NCBI GenBank assembly: GCA_916700875.1
Contig: CAKAKS010000067.1
Coordinates: 31,978,531 to 32,042,530 of the forward strand
Origin: Sebastes aleutianus
Taxonomy: Eukaryota > Chordata > Actinopteri > Perciformes > Sebastidae
DNA: 64,000 nt
Direction: 5' to 3'
The notes below the pieces were generated by a model. It saw nothing but the letters and a program-made list of their open reading frames with translations, made no database searches and was not told the DNA's origin. The translations under genes and the position numbers were made by a program. Within the stretch, counting starts at the first letter, position 1, and each line of letters opens with the position of its first letter. Positions 43,915 through 55,388 of the stretch are shown one piece after another.

Positions 43915-44867
43915 TGTTAAACCTTAAGCTGATACATAAAATACATCATTACTAAAAATGCTATATTAGCTTGTCGTGAAGGAGGATAAATAACACTGCA
44001 AATGTTTACTAAATCTTGCCAAGGACAAACTGTCATGGTCATTTCCAAAGTGGTCCCTTGACCTCTGACCTCCAGATCAGTGAATGTAAATGGGTTCTAT
44101 GGGTATCCGCGAGTCTCCCCTTTACAGACATGCCCACTTTATGATAATCACATGTAGTTTGGGGCAAGTCATAGTCAAGTCAGCACACTGACACACTGAC
44201 AGCTGTTGTTGCCTGTTGGGCTGCAGTTTGCCGTGTTATGATTTGAGCATATTGTTTTATGCTAAATGCAGTACCTGTGAGGGTTTCTGGACAATATCTG
44301 TCATTGATTTGTGTTGTTCATTGATTTCCATTTTTTATATTTATTTATTTATCTATTTATTTATTTATTTTTTATCTATTCCATTTTCATTTTTTTTCAT
44401 CAAACGTCATCTATTTATCTATTTTTTATTGTCCATTCTTATTTTTATATGTATTTTTGATTTTCCATTTTTTTTTTAATATTTATTTTTCCTTTCAATT
44501 TTTATTTTTTAGATTTATTTATTCATTTATTTATGTATTTATATATTGTATTATACATAAGTAAGTACAAACACTACATATACATATACATTATACATAA
44601 GTACCTGTGAGGGTTTCTGGACAATATCTGTCATTGTTTTGTGTTGTTAATTGATTTCCAATAATAAATATATACATACATTTGCATAAAGCAGCATATT
44701 TGTCCACTCCCATGTTGATATGAGTATTAAATACTTGACAAATCTCCCTTTAAGGTACATTTTGAAAAGATAAAAAAATGTGTGATTAATTTGCGATTAA
44801 TCATGATTAACTATGAACAATTATGAGATTAATAGCGATTAAATATTTGAATTGATTGACAGCCCTA
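43915..44867 (+). mobile_element. hAT-like family C copy with an internal TTTA array and local duplication
   Basis: It runs from about ATGCTATATTAGCTTGTCG through GACCTCTGACCTCCAGATC and TGCAGTACCTGTGAGGGTTTC to ATTGATTGACAGCCCT. The segment GTACCTGTGAGGGTTTCTGGAC occurs twice (44272 and 44603), on either side of a TTTA-rich array. The array thus lies in a local duplication. No transposase. The Ile/Phe frame at 44216-44479 is an array product. Confidence 0.8.
44335..44545. repeat. Imperfect (TTTA)n / T-rich array inside a family C element
   Basis: TTTATTTATTTATC-type units with T-runs cover about 210 bp. Confidence 0.85.
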
Positions 44868-46199
44868 AAATAAATAGATATTATATGTATGAAAAGGAGT
44901 AGGCAGAAGTAAGTACGTCCTACCCCTCTTATATCACTTTAATAACTTAAATAATGAACTTAATGTTTATCACAAATGCGGATAAATAATCATCTTAATA
45001 TATAAAACAACATAATATTTATATATAACATATATACCCAAATATGTAACAAGTTTGTTTTTACAATTTACAATTTACTATATTTGTTTAGTAGTTTTTT
45101 TTTAAATGACATCTATGTCATCTCTGCACATGTGTTTATAAAAAATAAAACAACAGTAACTCACAATAACTTTAATTTTTTAGCTGGCTTTCTCTAGAAT
45201 GTTCTGAAATACAATAACGTTTAACCAACATTTACATAGTGAACTAATCTTATTTGAATACACAGTTGAAGTTGCTTTTTATTGTTCTGACCACAGCAGT
45301 ATAAGTGACCGGCTCAGGAGAACATTTTTTGCAGTGTGGGCAGTGGACGGGAGGTGGGGGGGGGGCTGCAGTGTGTGTTTGCTCCACTGGACATGGTCTC
45401 TGGTTTGGACAGCTGAGAGCCAGCGGACTCAGTGTCAGATTAGCTTTGAAAGTCATTAGCGCAGCTTGATTTTAGCCGAGAGCTGAAAGCCCTCCAGCAG
45501 CTCGCTGACAACTTCTATCTTCATACTTCATTCAGATTGAGTTAAAGCTTCACTAGGAAACACTTTGTCCTGCTTTTAGTGTCGCTTCTGGTGTTTACAT
45601 GTGTTAACATGTTGGCTACCAGCTGCCCATTTACAAATCCAGTCCAGCAGACAGCAGGTGATGCTGATGTAAATCCAATCTTCTCTCTCTTTTAGCTCTG
45701 TTTTTGGTCTCCTCCACCAACTCCTGAGGGAAATATCTGTCTCTTTAGCTGCTAAATGCTCCACTATGTTCACCAGCTAGTCTCTAACTGAGTCTGTCTG
45801 CTGTTTGCTGAAGAGCAGGTAGAGTACTGTGGCTTTATCATAGCCTTTCTGATGAAAACAGTTGTCTGCTGCTGCTGCTGGAGACACTCAGACTGAACCA
45901 CAACAGAAGAGCTATGGACCGTTAAACCAAACAGCTGATGCTGAAAAACTCTGTGGAGCTGACAGGAACTATGTTACTATAAAGTACCCTTTTCACATCC
46001 ATTCTAACCCTCTGAGACCCACAATAGACCCGTTTTTGTTTTGTTTTTTAGGGGTGTACAGGGGGTCTTTAGGGGGAGATAGCAGGTCAACAGTAGATGT
46101 CACATAGAAGTGGTGTACATCATCTGAAAGCTGGGAACCTGAAGATTAATTTGAGATACTGCACAGCACTGTGTCAAGATGTTATAGACATAAATCTGA
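44868..46199. other. Intron 2 sequence without recognised features
   Basis: A G-run lies near 45354-45366. No exon. The stretch at 45590-45960 (TCTCCTCCACCAACTCC and GCTGCTGCTGCTGGAG) is probably another dispersed repeat: GTTAGAGACCAGCTGG at 63857 matches, reversed, ACCAGCTAGTCTCTAAC at 45772. Confidence 0.35.
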
Positions 46200-46745
46200 A
46201 TTAATTAAAAAGGGGAGACTCGTGGGTACCAAAAGAACCCATTTTCATTCACATATCTTGAGGTCAGAGGTCAAGGGACCCCTTTGAAAATGGCCATGAC
46301 AGCTTTTCCTCACCAAAATTTAACATAACTTAACCTAAATGTATTTAACCTCCTTCTCAACAAGCTAGTATGACATTGTTGGTACCAATTGATTCATTAG
46401 GTTTTCTAGTTTCATATGATACCAGTGTCTTCAGTCTAGCTTTAAAACTAAGTGATTTATTTTCTTGCTATCAGTCAAAGGACAGCATCTTCTTCCTGTT
46501 TTATGCTGTAAAAAATCCCATCCAATGCACCACAAACTGTAAAATACATCGAAAAGGCCACAACGTCAAGGGACCCCTCTGAAAATGGCCATGACAGCTT
46601 TTCCTCGTCATAACGTAGCCTAACTTTGGAGCGTTATTTATCCTCCTTCCGGACATGCTGGCATGATACGGTTGGTACCTATGGATTCCTTAAGTTGTCA
46701 AGTTTCATATGATATCTTCACTCTAGCCCTAAAACTGAACCTGCA
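46200..46745 (-). repeat. Two fragments of hAT-like family C
   Basis: 46208-46445 (GGGGAGACTCGTGGGTACC, GAGGTCAGAGGTCAAGGG, GATACCAGTGTCTTCAGTC) and 46565-46735 (GTCAAGGGACCCCTCTGAAA, ATGATACGGTTGGTACC, TCATATGATATCTTCACTC) are both partial copies in the same orientation. This looks like an internal tandem duplication of one element or two insertions side by side. Confidence 0.7.
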
Positions 46746-47152
46746 GCCTCTGAAAGACGGTGAATTTGGTCGGGATCGCGGGTCTCAGAGGGTTGTATCA
46801 AAATATTGATGAGAACAGCTCTTAAATTCAGCAGCCTCTTTCTGCTTACACATAAATAGAAATACAACAGAGTTCGGAGAACAGAAACGTGGCTCTGTGT
46901 TCTTACAGCATGTTGACAAAAATACCATGCCCTGATTGGTTCCCATTAAGGTGGCCTGCTCGGGGCGGGGCCCCATCTCGATCCATTATAACCAGCCCAG
47001 AGCTTATCAGATCCGAACCCCTTCCAGGAAACACGACGCCGTAAAAGCTTTTCTGTGGCTTCTCAAAGCCTGACCGTCCACTCCACTGCGTCAACAAAGC
47101 TCTCAGTGTGGCGCTGTGTGTGTGACTCAGACTGTGTGTATTGTTTTTATTT

Positions 47153-47157
<5 letters not shown>
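46746..47157. other. Intron 2 sequence without recognised features
   Basis: No exon. The minus-strand frame at 46903-47316 is partly microsatellite (HTHTHT). Confidence 0.3.
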
Positions 47158-47209
<52 letters not shown>

Positions 47210-47210
47210 C
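47158..47210. repeat. (TG)n microsatellite ending (CG)n
   Basis: About 22 TG units followed by GCGCGCGC. The change to CG within an alternating tract keeps a strictly purine-pyrimidine pattern (Z-DNA type). Confidence 0.95.
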
Positions 47211-47694
47211 TGCACTGATGCACAGTTTGCGTGACAGCAGCGGATCGATGCGGCGTCCATGTTATTCTCCTCTCAGCGGGCTCATTAGCCGAGCCGCTAA
47301 CATCCAGTCTTGTCAACTGAAATCCATCAATCGCTTTGCTTCCTTTATATCAAAGTCTCTTCACACTGAGCTCCAGCACTCAACAACAGGAAGTACAAAC
47401 ACCTTAGTCTGTTGTGTGTTTTCGTGGTCCAGTGATTGATGAAGGTCAGCTAGAGGTCACTGCTCGATAACTCTTAAAGTATCCAGAAGAGACTTTCATG
47501 TTTGGCCCAACAGCTGACAACATCTTTCAGTCCAAACTTAAAGCCAATAACATTAAAACTCCACCATTCCTGCTGTGAGTTAAGAGCCCTTCCTTTATGA
47601 TGAAGCACCCAGTAAACTGTACATATAAAGAAATAAACAGTAGAAGCTCATGAAGCTCTCACTGAGCATCACACACACAGAGAAACAAGTCCAG
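47211..47694. other. Intron 2 sequence without recognised features
   Basis: No exon or known repeat. Confidence 0.3.
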
Positions 47695-49150
47695 CAGCAT
47701 CACTAGAGGCAAACAACATCTCAGCACGCTAGAATGCTCACAGTGACAGTGCTAACATGTTGATGTTGAGCATATACAATGTTTACCATGTTGTCTGTGT
47801 TAGTTTAACGTGTTGGCATGCTAACATTTGCTAATTAGCACTAAACACAAACTGAGGCTGATGGGAACGTCGTTAGTTTTGCAGGTATTTGGTCATAAAT
47901 TAGTATTGGACAAAATCTGAAAGATTATGGCCAAAATAATAATCACGATATTCTTATCAATACTGAGATCACAATTATTAATCAAGAATATTCATTGATT
48001 TTTAGGAGGAAAATATTTTTATTGCAATTTCACATTTAAATAATCAGAGCGCTGCTTTCACTTCCATGTTGTGCTACATTTCAACCGTCCAAAACTCTAA
48101 ATGTTCTCCTTTTACTTTGTTATTGTCATCTATAGTGGTTATTTGCATAAAAAAAATCGGAAATAAATAATTGCATTTTTATTTAAATAATTGCTTTGAT
48201 TTAAAAGAATCTTGGAATTAGTAGTTTAATTTAGTTAGAGCTAGTGTTAGGAAGTTAAACAGGTCATAATTCTCTCTCTATTATCTATTTAATATCGCTG
48301 TGAAAACATCTCCTTCAAACAACTGGATTTATTCAAGTTTACATTTTACAAGATTACATTTGAACACGTCATGATAGAGTTTTAAGTTACTTTCGCCTAA
48401 TATTCATTTTTACTGAGTAGAGTCTGAACACACCATAATGTAATCAATGTTTTTTTTAAGGTTGTTCCTCTGCGGCTTATTTTGGACTTACAGTTGTGAC
48501 AAATTGCAGCTTTTTGTCTTCTTCACTTGAACTGAAGAACTTCCACATCGACGACATGTTGTTGACATGTGACTGTGCCGCTGACGTAAAACCATCATGT
48601 GGTGGCTGCACATGTGTGTGACCAGCAAAAAAAACAGATGTATGAGACCGCTTCGATCGGCTGCTGATTGACAGTACATCTCAAGCCGTTAGTTTAGGAA
48701 GCACTTGATTTATGCAGCACAGTTTTCTATGAGAAGAGCACGCATTTTAAAACGTCCATATTGCAGTCGTTCATGCTCATTGTGGGAAGCCAAAATCGTG
48801 ATTGATATTTGATTAATTGTGCAGCCCGAGGATGATGGCGCTATAGAGCAAAAGTCAGGGGATCACTTGGCACCATTGTTATTTGTACCAACCCAGTATA
48901 TGTTGAGAACATTTTACTGGAAAAGTGGACATTTTTTAGCTGCTGGAACAGTGAGCACCCAAATCATTATTCCTCTAGGAACTTTGATTATCTGTTGCAA
49001 ATTTCATGGCACATCCATCAAATAGTTGTTGGAATATTTCAATTTGACCCCGAGATGTCAACCTCGCCAAAGTCAGTAGGATTCATCCTCTGCGGAACAT
49101 GCATGTTTCTACAAAATGTCATAGTTGTTGAGATACTCCAGTCCAAACGA
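47695..49150 (+). mobile_element. Nested insertion: hAT-like element inside an older GCTAACATGCTAA-type repeat
   Basis: The outer repeat runs GTGCTAACATGTTGATG, GCTAACATTTGCTAATTAGC and TTTTGCAGGTATTTGGTC to about 47915. It resumes at 48829 with GAGGATGATGGCGC and continues AGTCAGGGGATCACTTGG, AATTTCATGGCACATCCATC and GTTGTTGAGATACTCCAGTCC to about 49150. Between them lies an element of about 910 bp ending TTGATTAATTGTGCAGCCC, which carries the family H words at 48119-48420. The outer repeat is a familiar fish interspersed sequence. The interior has no protein. Confidence 0.75.
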
Positions 49151-49284
49151 CAGAGCGTCATTGCAAACCTGTCTCATTCAAAAGAACACATTGTTCCCAG
49201 TTTAAACACTCTGGCAGCTCTGAAAGCAACCGGCACCTCAGGCAGTTTTCACCTTGTGTGTCTTTCGTCACATCGTGGACTCAC

Positions 49285-49434
49285 CTGTCTCTGGTTCTCC
49301 GTCTCGAGTCGCAGCCGAGCCTCGATGCAGCGCCGCGTCTCCAGGAAGGCCTGGCGCTGAGCCCGGTCAGACAGGTAACTGATGAATATCCCAGCAGTGT
49401 TCATACACAGGAACAACACGGCCTGGGCCGCTAC
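49285..49434 (-). CDS. adcy8: adcy8 exon 2: last helix of the first membrane domain and linker to C1a
   Basis: This 150-bp symmetric exon (50 codons, phase 0 at both ends) starts VAAQAVLFLCMNTAGIF and ends RLRLETENQRQ. Splice sites are an acceptor ending TTTCAG and a GTGAGT donor. Residues 1-21 are a hydrophobic helix, the sixth of the first membrane bundle. SYLSDRAQRQAFLETRRCIEAR is the amphipathic signalling helix that leads into C1a in membrane adenylyl cyclases. It is near-identical to vertebrate AC8. The long first exon (N-terminal calmodulin-binding region and helices 1-5) is not within 49435-64000. The open frame expected for it is absent, so intron 1 exceeds 14.5 kb. Confidence 0.97.
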
Positions 49435-49654
49435 CTGAAACACACAGAGACACACATCACACATACTGTACAGCTCTGGATTCTCTCTGGTTGATTTGTT
49501 TCAGTTCACAAAGGCAAGTCACCAGCGAGTCAGTGACTGTAAACAGAAAAATACATCTAAAATGAATTACAAACGGCCAACATGTGTCAAAGTAGCATTT
49601 TAAATTAAATATTGTAGTGCTGCAAAAGTATCCTGGTCTACATATCATATTCAT
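49435..49654. other. Start of intron 1 region next to exon 2
   Basis: No feature recognised. Confidence 0.3.
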
Positions 49655-49870
49655 ATTCAGCGGTTTGTTTCGGTTGACGGATACGGAACGGATATGACAT
49701 CACGTTACTCAGACTACAACAATAAAAGAGGTAACTTCTGTCTACCTCCACATAGACTCAAATTAAGCAAATATATCGATTATGGCATTAAAAGATCTAT
49801 TTTAAAATCGTAAAAAAAAAAACATGATACGTAGGTGAAAAGATTTTTTTTCCCCACCCCTAGTTTTAAA
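49655..49870 (-). repeat. Family I repeat, inverted copy of 40.13-40.31 kb
   Basis: GACGGATACGGAACGGATAT, TCAGACTACAACAATAAAAG, CTACCTCCACATAGACTC and AAGCAAATATATCGATT match the reverse complement of the 40.2 kb copy. An A-run at 49812-49822 follows. Confidence 0.75.
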
Positions 49871-49889
49871 ACGAAAACGTATTACACTT

Positions 49890-50310
49890 CGTCCGCACTG
49901 GGAACATCAGGAGCGTGTTCTACGTGGCGGCTGCGTTGCGAGGCGGCTGCGTTGCGTGGCGGCTGCGTTGCGTGGCGGCTGCGTTGCGTGGCGGCTGCGT
50001 TACGTGGCGGCTGCATTGCGTGCCGGCTGCGTGAATCATTCGTCGGGTGTGTCTGCTGTGTCTGCTATGTCTGCTGTGTTTCTGCAGCTGCTGCTGTCAG
50101 CTCTTTCTTTCTACATAGAGTTTGCCTTTCATAATGGCCATTTCATTATAAATGTCATTTATATTTATTTTAGACTGAGAAAGGTTGAGAAACGTGTGGT
50201 AATTTGTAAATAATAGTAATAATCCACAATTAAAACTCCGTACTATATTCATTCATGGAGCTCTCCAAGTCACTGCATGTTCTACAACACTGTCCAGCAC
50301 ATATTTCAGA
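49890..50310 (-). mobile_element. Family E element, copy 2, with internal 16-bp array
   Basis: A tandem array of GTGGCGGCTGCGTTGC (about 7 units, 49923-50035) is followed by CTTTCTACATAGAGTTTGCC, TAATAATCCACAATTAAAAC and AGTCACTGCATGTTCTAC, the reverse complement of 19880-20090. The frames at 49835-50213 are array and repeat products. Confidence 0.75.
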
Positions 50311-51079
50311 ATAAAAGCCTTGTCTTAACAAATGAAGGAATTCTGTCCACAGAAAAAACACTTGAGGGCCTTTATTTTGAAGTGAAAGAAGGAAGTGTTG
50401 ATTTAAAAAGAAATCTTTTACTCTTGTGTTTAATTTTTTCATCTCTGTAACATATTCTACAGATACAGACATTTAAACTGTAGTAATGTTGCTGGTATGA
50501 TGTCAATGTACAGTCAATAATAGGCGAGACCTCGAATCTCTAGAAGAGACTCAGCCGGGCGTGAGACGGGCAGTGTGGCTGCTCTAACCTGTTAACACGG
50601 ACACCGAAATAAGAAACAACAGGTAACGCAGCCGCCACGCGCTCCTGATGTTCTCTGTGTGGACGAGGCTTTAGTGTGGATGTATCCTCAGTAGATTTCC
50701 CGAGAAGATCCAGGAAGCAGCAACAACAAAACACATTGGTGACTCAGAAAAAACATGGCTGCCCTCCTTCAATTCTTTGAAAGAAGACTGTAGAAACACT
50801 GAGGGGTTTTCATCAGCCCTGATCCTGTAAAGTGGAGAGCAGTTGGGCCCATTAAAACCAGCACAAAGCACAGCTGATGTAACACCGTGCAACAGGACCG
50901 TCCTCCTCAGCTGCACGGGGGATTTCACCACCAGCAGCACCTCCTCCACCTCCACCTCCTCCACTTCCACCTCCACCCGGCCGGTTTCCTCCTGCCTGCT
51001 GAAGCTACATATGACGCAAGCAATGATCAGTTTAGAAGAATGAAAGAGTGTTTATTTATGGTACTCTCATGGGGTGAGG

Positions 51080-51081
<2 letters not shown>
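50311..51081. other. Intron 1 region; possible family E end fragment
   Basis: 50625-50675 (GGTAACGCAGCCGCCACGCG, TCCTGATGTTC, TGTGGACGAGG) resembles the left flank of the 49.9 kb array in reverse, so a fragment of family E lies here too. A (CCACCT)-type run lies at 50938-50980. No exon recognised. Confidence 0.4.

Positions 51082-51132
<51 letters not shown>
51082..51132. repeat. (TG)n microsatellite, about 25 units
   Basis: Uninterrupted TG repeat. Confidence 0.97.
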
Positions 51133-51134
<2 letters not shown>

Positions 51135-51562
51135 TAAATACAGTAAAAGACAGGTCTGGACAGGCCCTGAGAGCATCTGCTACCGTCTCTAGTGTCTCCA
51201 TCAAAAGGTCACTGAGGACGGTTTTTATTGGCCCTCACAATGAGCAGACTGTTCTGTATCTGCAGGTGGCTGGCTGATAAGGTTGTTGATCAATAGCAAT
51301 AAGTCATGATTACGTGTCCAGGTGAGGAGATTTCTGGCTTTTAAAATACAGTATGTCCTGTGAGGCAGAGCTGGATTACGAGGCGGTCACTGTGAGCTCC
51401 GAGGTCTGGGCCTTCTGGGAATGTGCACCTCTACAGCACAGAATGAACTAGCCTGATAAAAGGCCTTACAGCGATGGGCTCACTCTGTCAGAATTTAGTT
51501 TTAACACCTTCTTTATTTCAGATTTGAGCTTATATTTCTACTTTTACTACAAAGCAAACCCA
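51133..51562. other. Intron 1 region without recognised features
   Basis: No exon or repeat recognised. Confidence 0.3.
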
Positions 51563-52345
51563 ACTCAGTCGCCAGAAAACATGTTAGCATTTCTGCAAAC
51601 CATGGATACGTAAAATAATGACGTTTCTGAACCAAAAATGCAACACAGTCTCACGGAAGTTCGTGAAATAGTCACGAAATTTAATCTATTTGATTCGTTC
51701 CCTTTTTTTCTTGTCACTCAGCACGACTTTCATGTAACCCAAACCGGAAATAGCGTAACGTAAATACTGAAGTCACATGACAAATACATAAACGTGACTT
51801 CTGGTTTCACACGGGACACCAACACCGGTCTCCTGGGCAAAATGGTGCCTTCAAATGGGGTCGTGTTTACCGTGTTTACGAGTTGGGCCCATATGAACGC
51901 CCCCTCATGGTGTATTCACGACTTGTGACGTGTTTTTTTCATATTGACAGAAATGGTGGAAGTTATTTTTTTCGCCGCATAATAAGTTAATATATTGTAA
52001 TTTTAGTCGTATGTTGTTTTTCTTGGTAATTTTATAATATGTCTGAGAAAAATGTTGATATTCCCAACGACCTCATCTTTCTCCTCTGTCATAACGCCTT
52101 TGCATTTACTTCATTATGTTATCTACTTACTAACTTGCTAAATCATTATCCTCTGTGGCTTCTAGACGCTGACAGTAACGTTAATATTACCGTTGCTTAG
52201 CAGCGGTGTTCTCACGACTTAACCACTTGAACGCCACACATATCATCCATCCATCCACCCCGACCTCCTCTCTATAAGAGGCGTTCGCCGCTCTCTATAC
52301 ATCCCGGTTCACAATTAACGTGGATTACATATGAATACGCCCTTA
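51563..52345 (+). mobile_element. Family X copy split by a nested element with short inverted ends
   Basis: The outer sequence runs from CAGTCGCCAGAAAACATG (the 4.5 kb element end) through CACGGAAGTTCGTGAAATAG and TTCTGGTTTCACACGGGACA to CTCCTGGGC at 51835. It resumes near 52240 with CATCCATCCACCCCGACC and CCCGGTTCACAATTAACG. The inserted segment (about 51840-52235) starts TGGTGCCTTCAAATGG and ends CCACTTGAACGCCAC, which are imperfect inverted repeats. In the undisturbed copy at 24.1 kb the two outer parts are nearly adjacent. Confidence 0.7.
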
Positions 52346-52567
52346 GCCGACTTTCTTAAGTAACAAGTTACGTGACAGAAAAACACAAAAGGAGACAGAA
52401 ATTAAAAGGAACTGCAAATCAAGTTTAGGCTATAGGGAACTCACATTTCAAAAGACTCTGTTTTGTAACCAGGTAAATTAAAAAAAAAACATCTAGAATC
52501 TGCCTCTAATTCTATCATTTTGGATTTAAAAGCATTTGATGAAATTAATGAATTGAGTTTCAAGTCT
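52346..52567. other. Intron 1 region without recognised features
   Basis: No feature recognised. Confidence 0.3.
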
Positions 52568-53390
52568 TTCTGCAACATATTCAACGCCGAGGATACACTT
52601 TTTTCCAATGTCTGTACAGGACAGAAAGCATAAAGAAGTCAGATGATAAAGATAGAGATGACAGGTGCAACAGAACTAACAGAGGGGGTCTAATCAGGCA
52701 AGATGAGTGGAAGGGCCTTCATCAAACTGTAAATTCAAAGTTGGAAGCACACTTTTGTCTAATAATCTACCATTACAGCATTAAGATTTGTACATTTATC
52801 ACCATATTTGCTGATTCTTGTCGGTCTGACCCAAACACATTATCCACCACCACGGCCGCTACAATAGAAAAACACCCCGCTACTTCCAGTATTAATCGTA
52901 AACTGCAGATTTATCCATTATTAACGATGTTTCCCAGGCAGCTGTTTCAGATGACAAAATGCACCGTTGATGACATAATTCCACGCCAAGGATACAAATT
53001 TTGCCAATGTACGTACGGGACAAAAAGCATAAATAAGTCCTGTTAAACGTTGTAAAGTGTCTGGTGCTGACAGGTGCAACAGAACTAAAAGAGGAGGACT
53101 AATCAGGCAGGATGAGTGGAAACACCTGAGGAGGAGGATCATGAGTGTTCAGAGGTAGGCCACTAGAAATACACCAAAACAGGAAACTGTAAGCACACTT
53201 TTGTCTCTTATAGCCCTACCATTATTCTTGTCTGTCTGACACAAGCACATTATCCACCACCACTACAGCCGCTACAATAGAAAAACTCGTAAACTGCAGA
53301 TTTATCCGGTGTAAGCGATGTTTCCCAGGCAGACTGAGCTGTTTCAGATGACAAAACGCACCGTCGGTGACTCATTTCTGCTTCTAAAGC
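52568..53390. repeat. Tandem duplication of a block of about 400 bp
   Basis: Two successive blocks (about 52568-52966 and 52967-53390) share words in the same order: GGATACA, GACAGGTGCAACAGAACTAA, CTAATCAGGCA(A/G)GATGAGTGG, GCACACTTTTGTCT, ACACATTATCCACCACCAC / AAGCACATTATCCACC, GTAAACTGCAGATTTATCC and GATGTTTCCCAGGCAG. Offsets are about 400 bp. The second block has lost a segment between TAGCCCTACC and TCTTGTCTG. Divergence is modest, with several indels. Confidence 0.85.
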
Positions 53391-54274
53391 TTATAAAACA
53401 ACCTGCTTTCCAAGAATAAATAAATGTCAATGCAGGTTTATTATTCCAGGATTCAGTACAGTGATATTTTTCTCTTGGATTACTGCTTTAATTAACGTGA
53501 GAACGTGCCTCCTGTTTGTCTCAGCGATAGAACATCTTTAAAAATGTAAACACATTAAATGTGTATTTAAATGCTTCTCTTATAGTTCACTAGTCTCATT
53601 AGCACGAGGCAAAACAAAGTGATGGTGATTAAATGTTTCATCGCTTCCTGTCTGCCGTCTCTGTGTTTTTTTTTAGGGAAGAGAAAGTGCTCTCGCTCTT
53701 ACACTCGAGGCACGATTGTGTCACAGCTGATAAAAACCTCAAACAGACAGTTCGGCGTCCTCCGTCGCTGAGAGAGAAAAGCTCTGAAGTGCTCCGCTGC
53801 TGTTTTTCCTCTGCAGTAAAATTGCTGCACTAAGAGCACATTTCAAGAGGAAAAGATTGAACATGAAGAGGGAGTTTGTCTGATTCTCGGCGCTTTGTGG
53901 AGAGCATGTTGACATTTTATGAGAGGGGGCTTTCCCCCGACGGCGGCCTCTGCATCGCTGTGGATCGATGTTGGAGTTAGCGGAGAGGAGAGTCTGCTGG
54001 TTAGAGCCGTTAACTGAGTATGCCGTCAATGCTCAAATATTTGCCGGAGATTCTGGCGTTAAACTGAGACAGATCCTGAGTACGGCTGGATACCATACTG
54101 ATAATAGTTTCTGTACCAATACCAAATTTATGATTTGTTTTATGTAACAATCCTGGAGCCTCCAGCCTGCAGCAGACACCAGAAGTCTCGTAGTCTGACT
54201 TCTTTTTAACTCGACACATATTCTTTTACTTTTCAAACTTGTAGACTTGAGTTTCCTCCCACACCGAGCGGCTG
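53391..54274. other. Intron 1 region, repeat-poor
   Basis: 53450-53620 is AT-rich and repeat-poor with TTAATTAAC-type cores and could be a conserved non-coding element. The frames at 53633-54029 lack recognisable domains. Confidence 0.3.
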
Positions 54275-54875
54275 TCCCTAATGCTGGGATCAGACTACAG
54301 GATATTTTTGTCTTTGACGATGGTCACCATGTCAGATCTAGCGATCACAGCGCCATAAACTCTTGCAGTGTCTTGGTCGGGTGACTGGCAGGACTACACG
54401 TATGACCACGACCAATCACGGAAAGTCGTATTCCACGATCATGCGCGAGTTCAGATGCATCGGGGAGGCGGTTGAAGCAACTGGCGACAGAAGCGTTGTC
54501 TGTGATGCTGGCGGTCTGGTGTTGCGAAAAGAAAAAGAAAAGAAAGAAAAAGGGTTGTGGATGCACTCCTGGGTGGCACAGAGAGGACGGTACGGGCTGT
54601 CCATACTTTAATCAAGTTCATTGTCCCACCTGACAGCAGCAAACTCACCATCCCTCCTCCTTTTCTCCATGTTTGTTTATTACCAAGTGACCTGACTGCA
54701 ACCGCGCGCTGGAGAGAGCACCTGATTGGTCAACGCAAAGGAACACGTCGTTGGAGATGTCACACTAGGCGTGTCAAGACGAAACATTCTGACAGGCTAG
54801 ACTTTTCCTCGGGGTGTCGTGGGGCGTTCCAGACGTGGCGTCGGTTGTCGTGAAACTATGACACACTACACCAGA
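54275..54875. mobile_element. Probable DNA-transposon-derived element, about 600 bp
   Basis: It begins CTGGGATCAGACTACAGGAT and ends near CTATGACACACTACACCAG, ends typical of a fish element in which ATGC(T)GG...ACACTACAGG words occur. A central segment can be read KEKEKKEKGLWMHSWVAQRGRYG, faintly like the '(W)VHPW..RR...G' N-terminal motif of PIF/Harbinger-type proteins. This is weak and the frame soon loses similarity. A dead, non-autonomous copy at most. Confidence 0.35.
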
Positions 54876-55349
54876 TTAGAGGATTGATTTTCACACGGTG
54901 CGAGGCCGGTAACAGCAAGCGGTCTTCCGTTCGCCAAATTTCCCCACTCCGCCCGTCGGACGCCGATGGGCACTGGGTTCTTCCCTCTTCACTCGCCGCC
55001 ACTGAGGGAATCCTGACAGGCTGCACCTTCCCCTCTTGTGGGCGTGGTTTCAGCAATGGACGTATTAGGAGAGGTTTCAGGTTTCAGCGTCTCAGAGCAG
55101 AGAATACTGATGATTTTTCCATGATTTTGAAAGCTAATTATATATACTTGGCGATTTCTTTAATCATTCAGATTTTGGCTGCGTGGTTAGTAACACATTT
55201 TTCTGTGATGTGACAAACCCAGAATGCAGATTGATTTTTGCTTTACACAGACTTTAAAGAAAGTGCTGCAGGAAAACCTGCATGTCACCATAAAAACATG
55301 AATCTGTTGGTGTGTATTTCACATGTGTAGGAGTATTTTTCCCTTCAAG

Positions 55350-55351
<2 letters not shown>
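54876..55351. other. Intron 1 region without recognised features
   Basis: No feature recognised. Overlapping frames at 54856-55213 on opposite strands are shadows. Confidence 0.3.

Positions 55352-55383
<32 letters not shown>
55352..55383. repeat. (AC)n microsatellite, 16 units
   Basis: Uninterrupted CA/AC repeat. Confidence 0.97.

Positions 55384-55388
<5 letters not shown>

Noticed and set aside
54363..54651. Possible PIF/Harbinger protein fragment
   Set aside because: Only one short weak motif, and the frame does not continue. Kept only as a low-confidence element.
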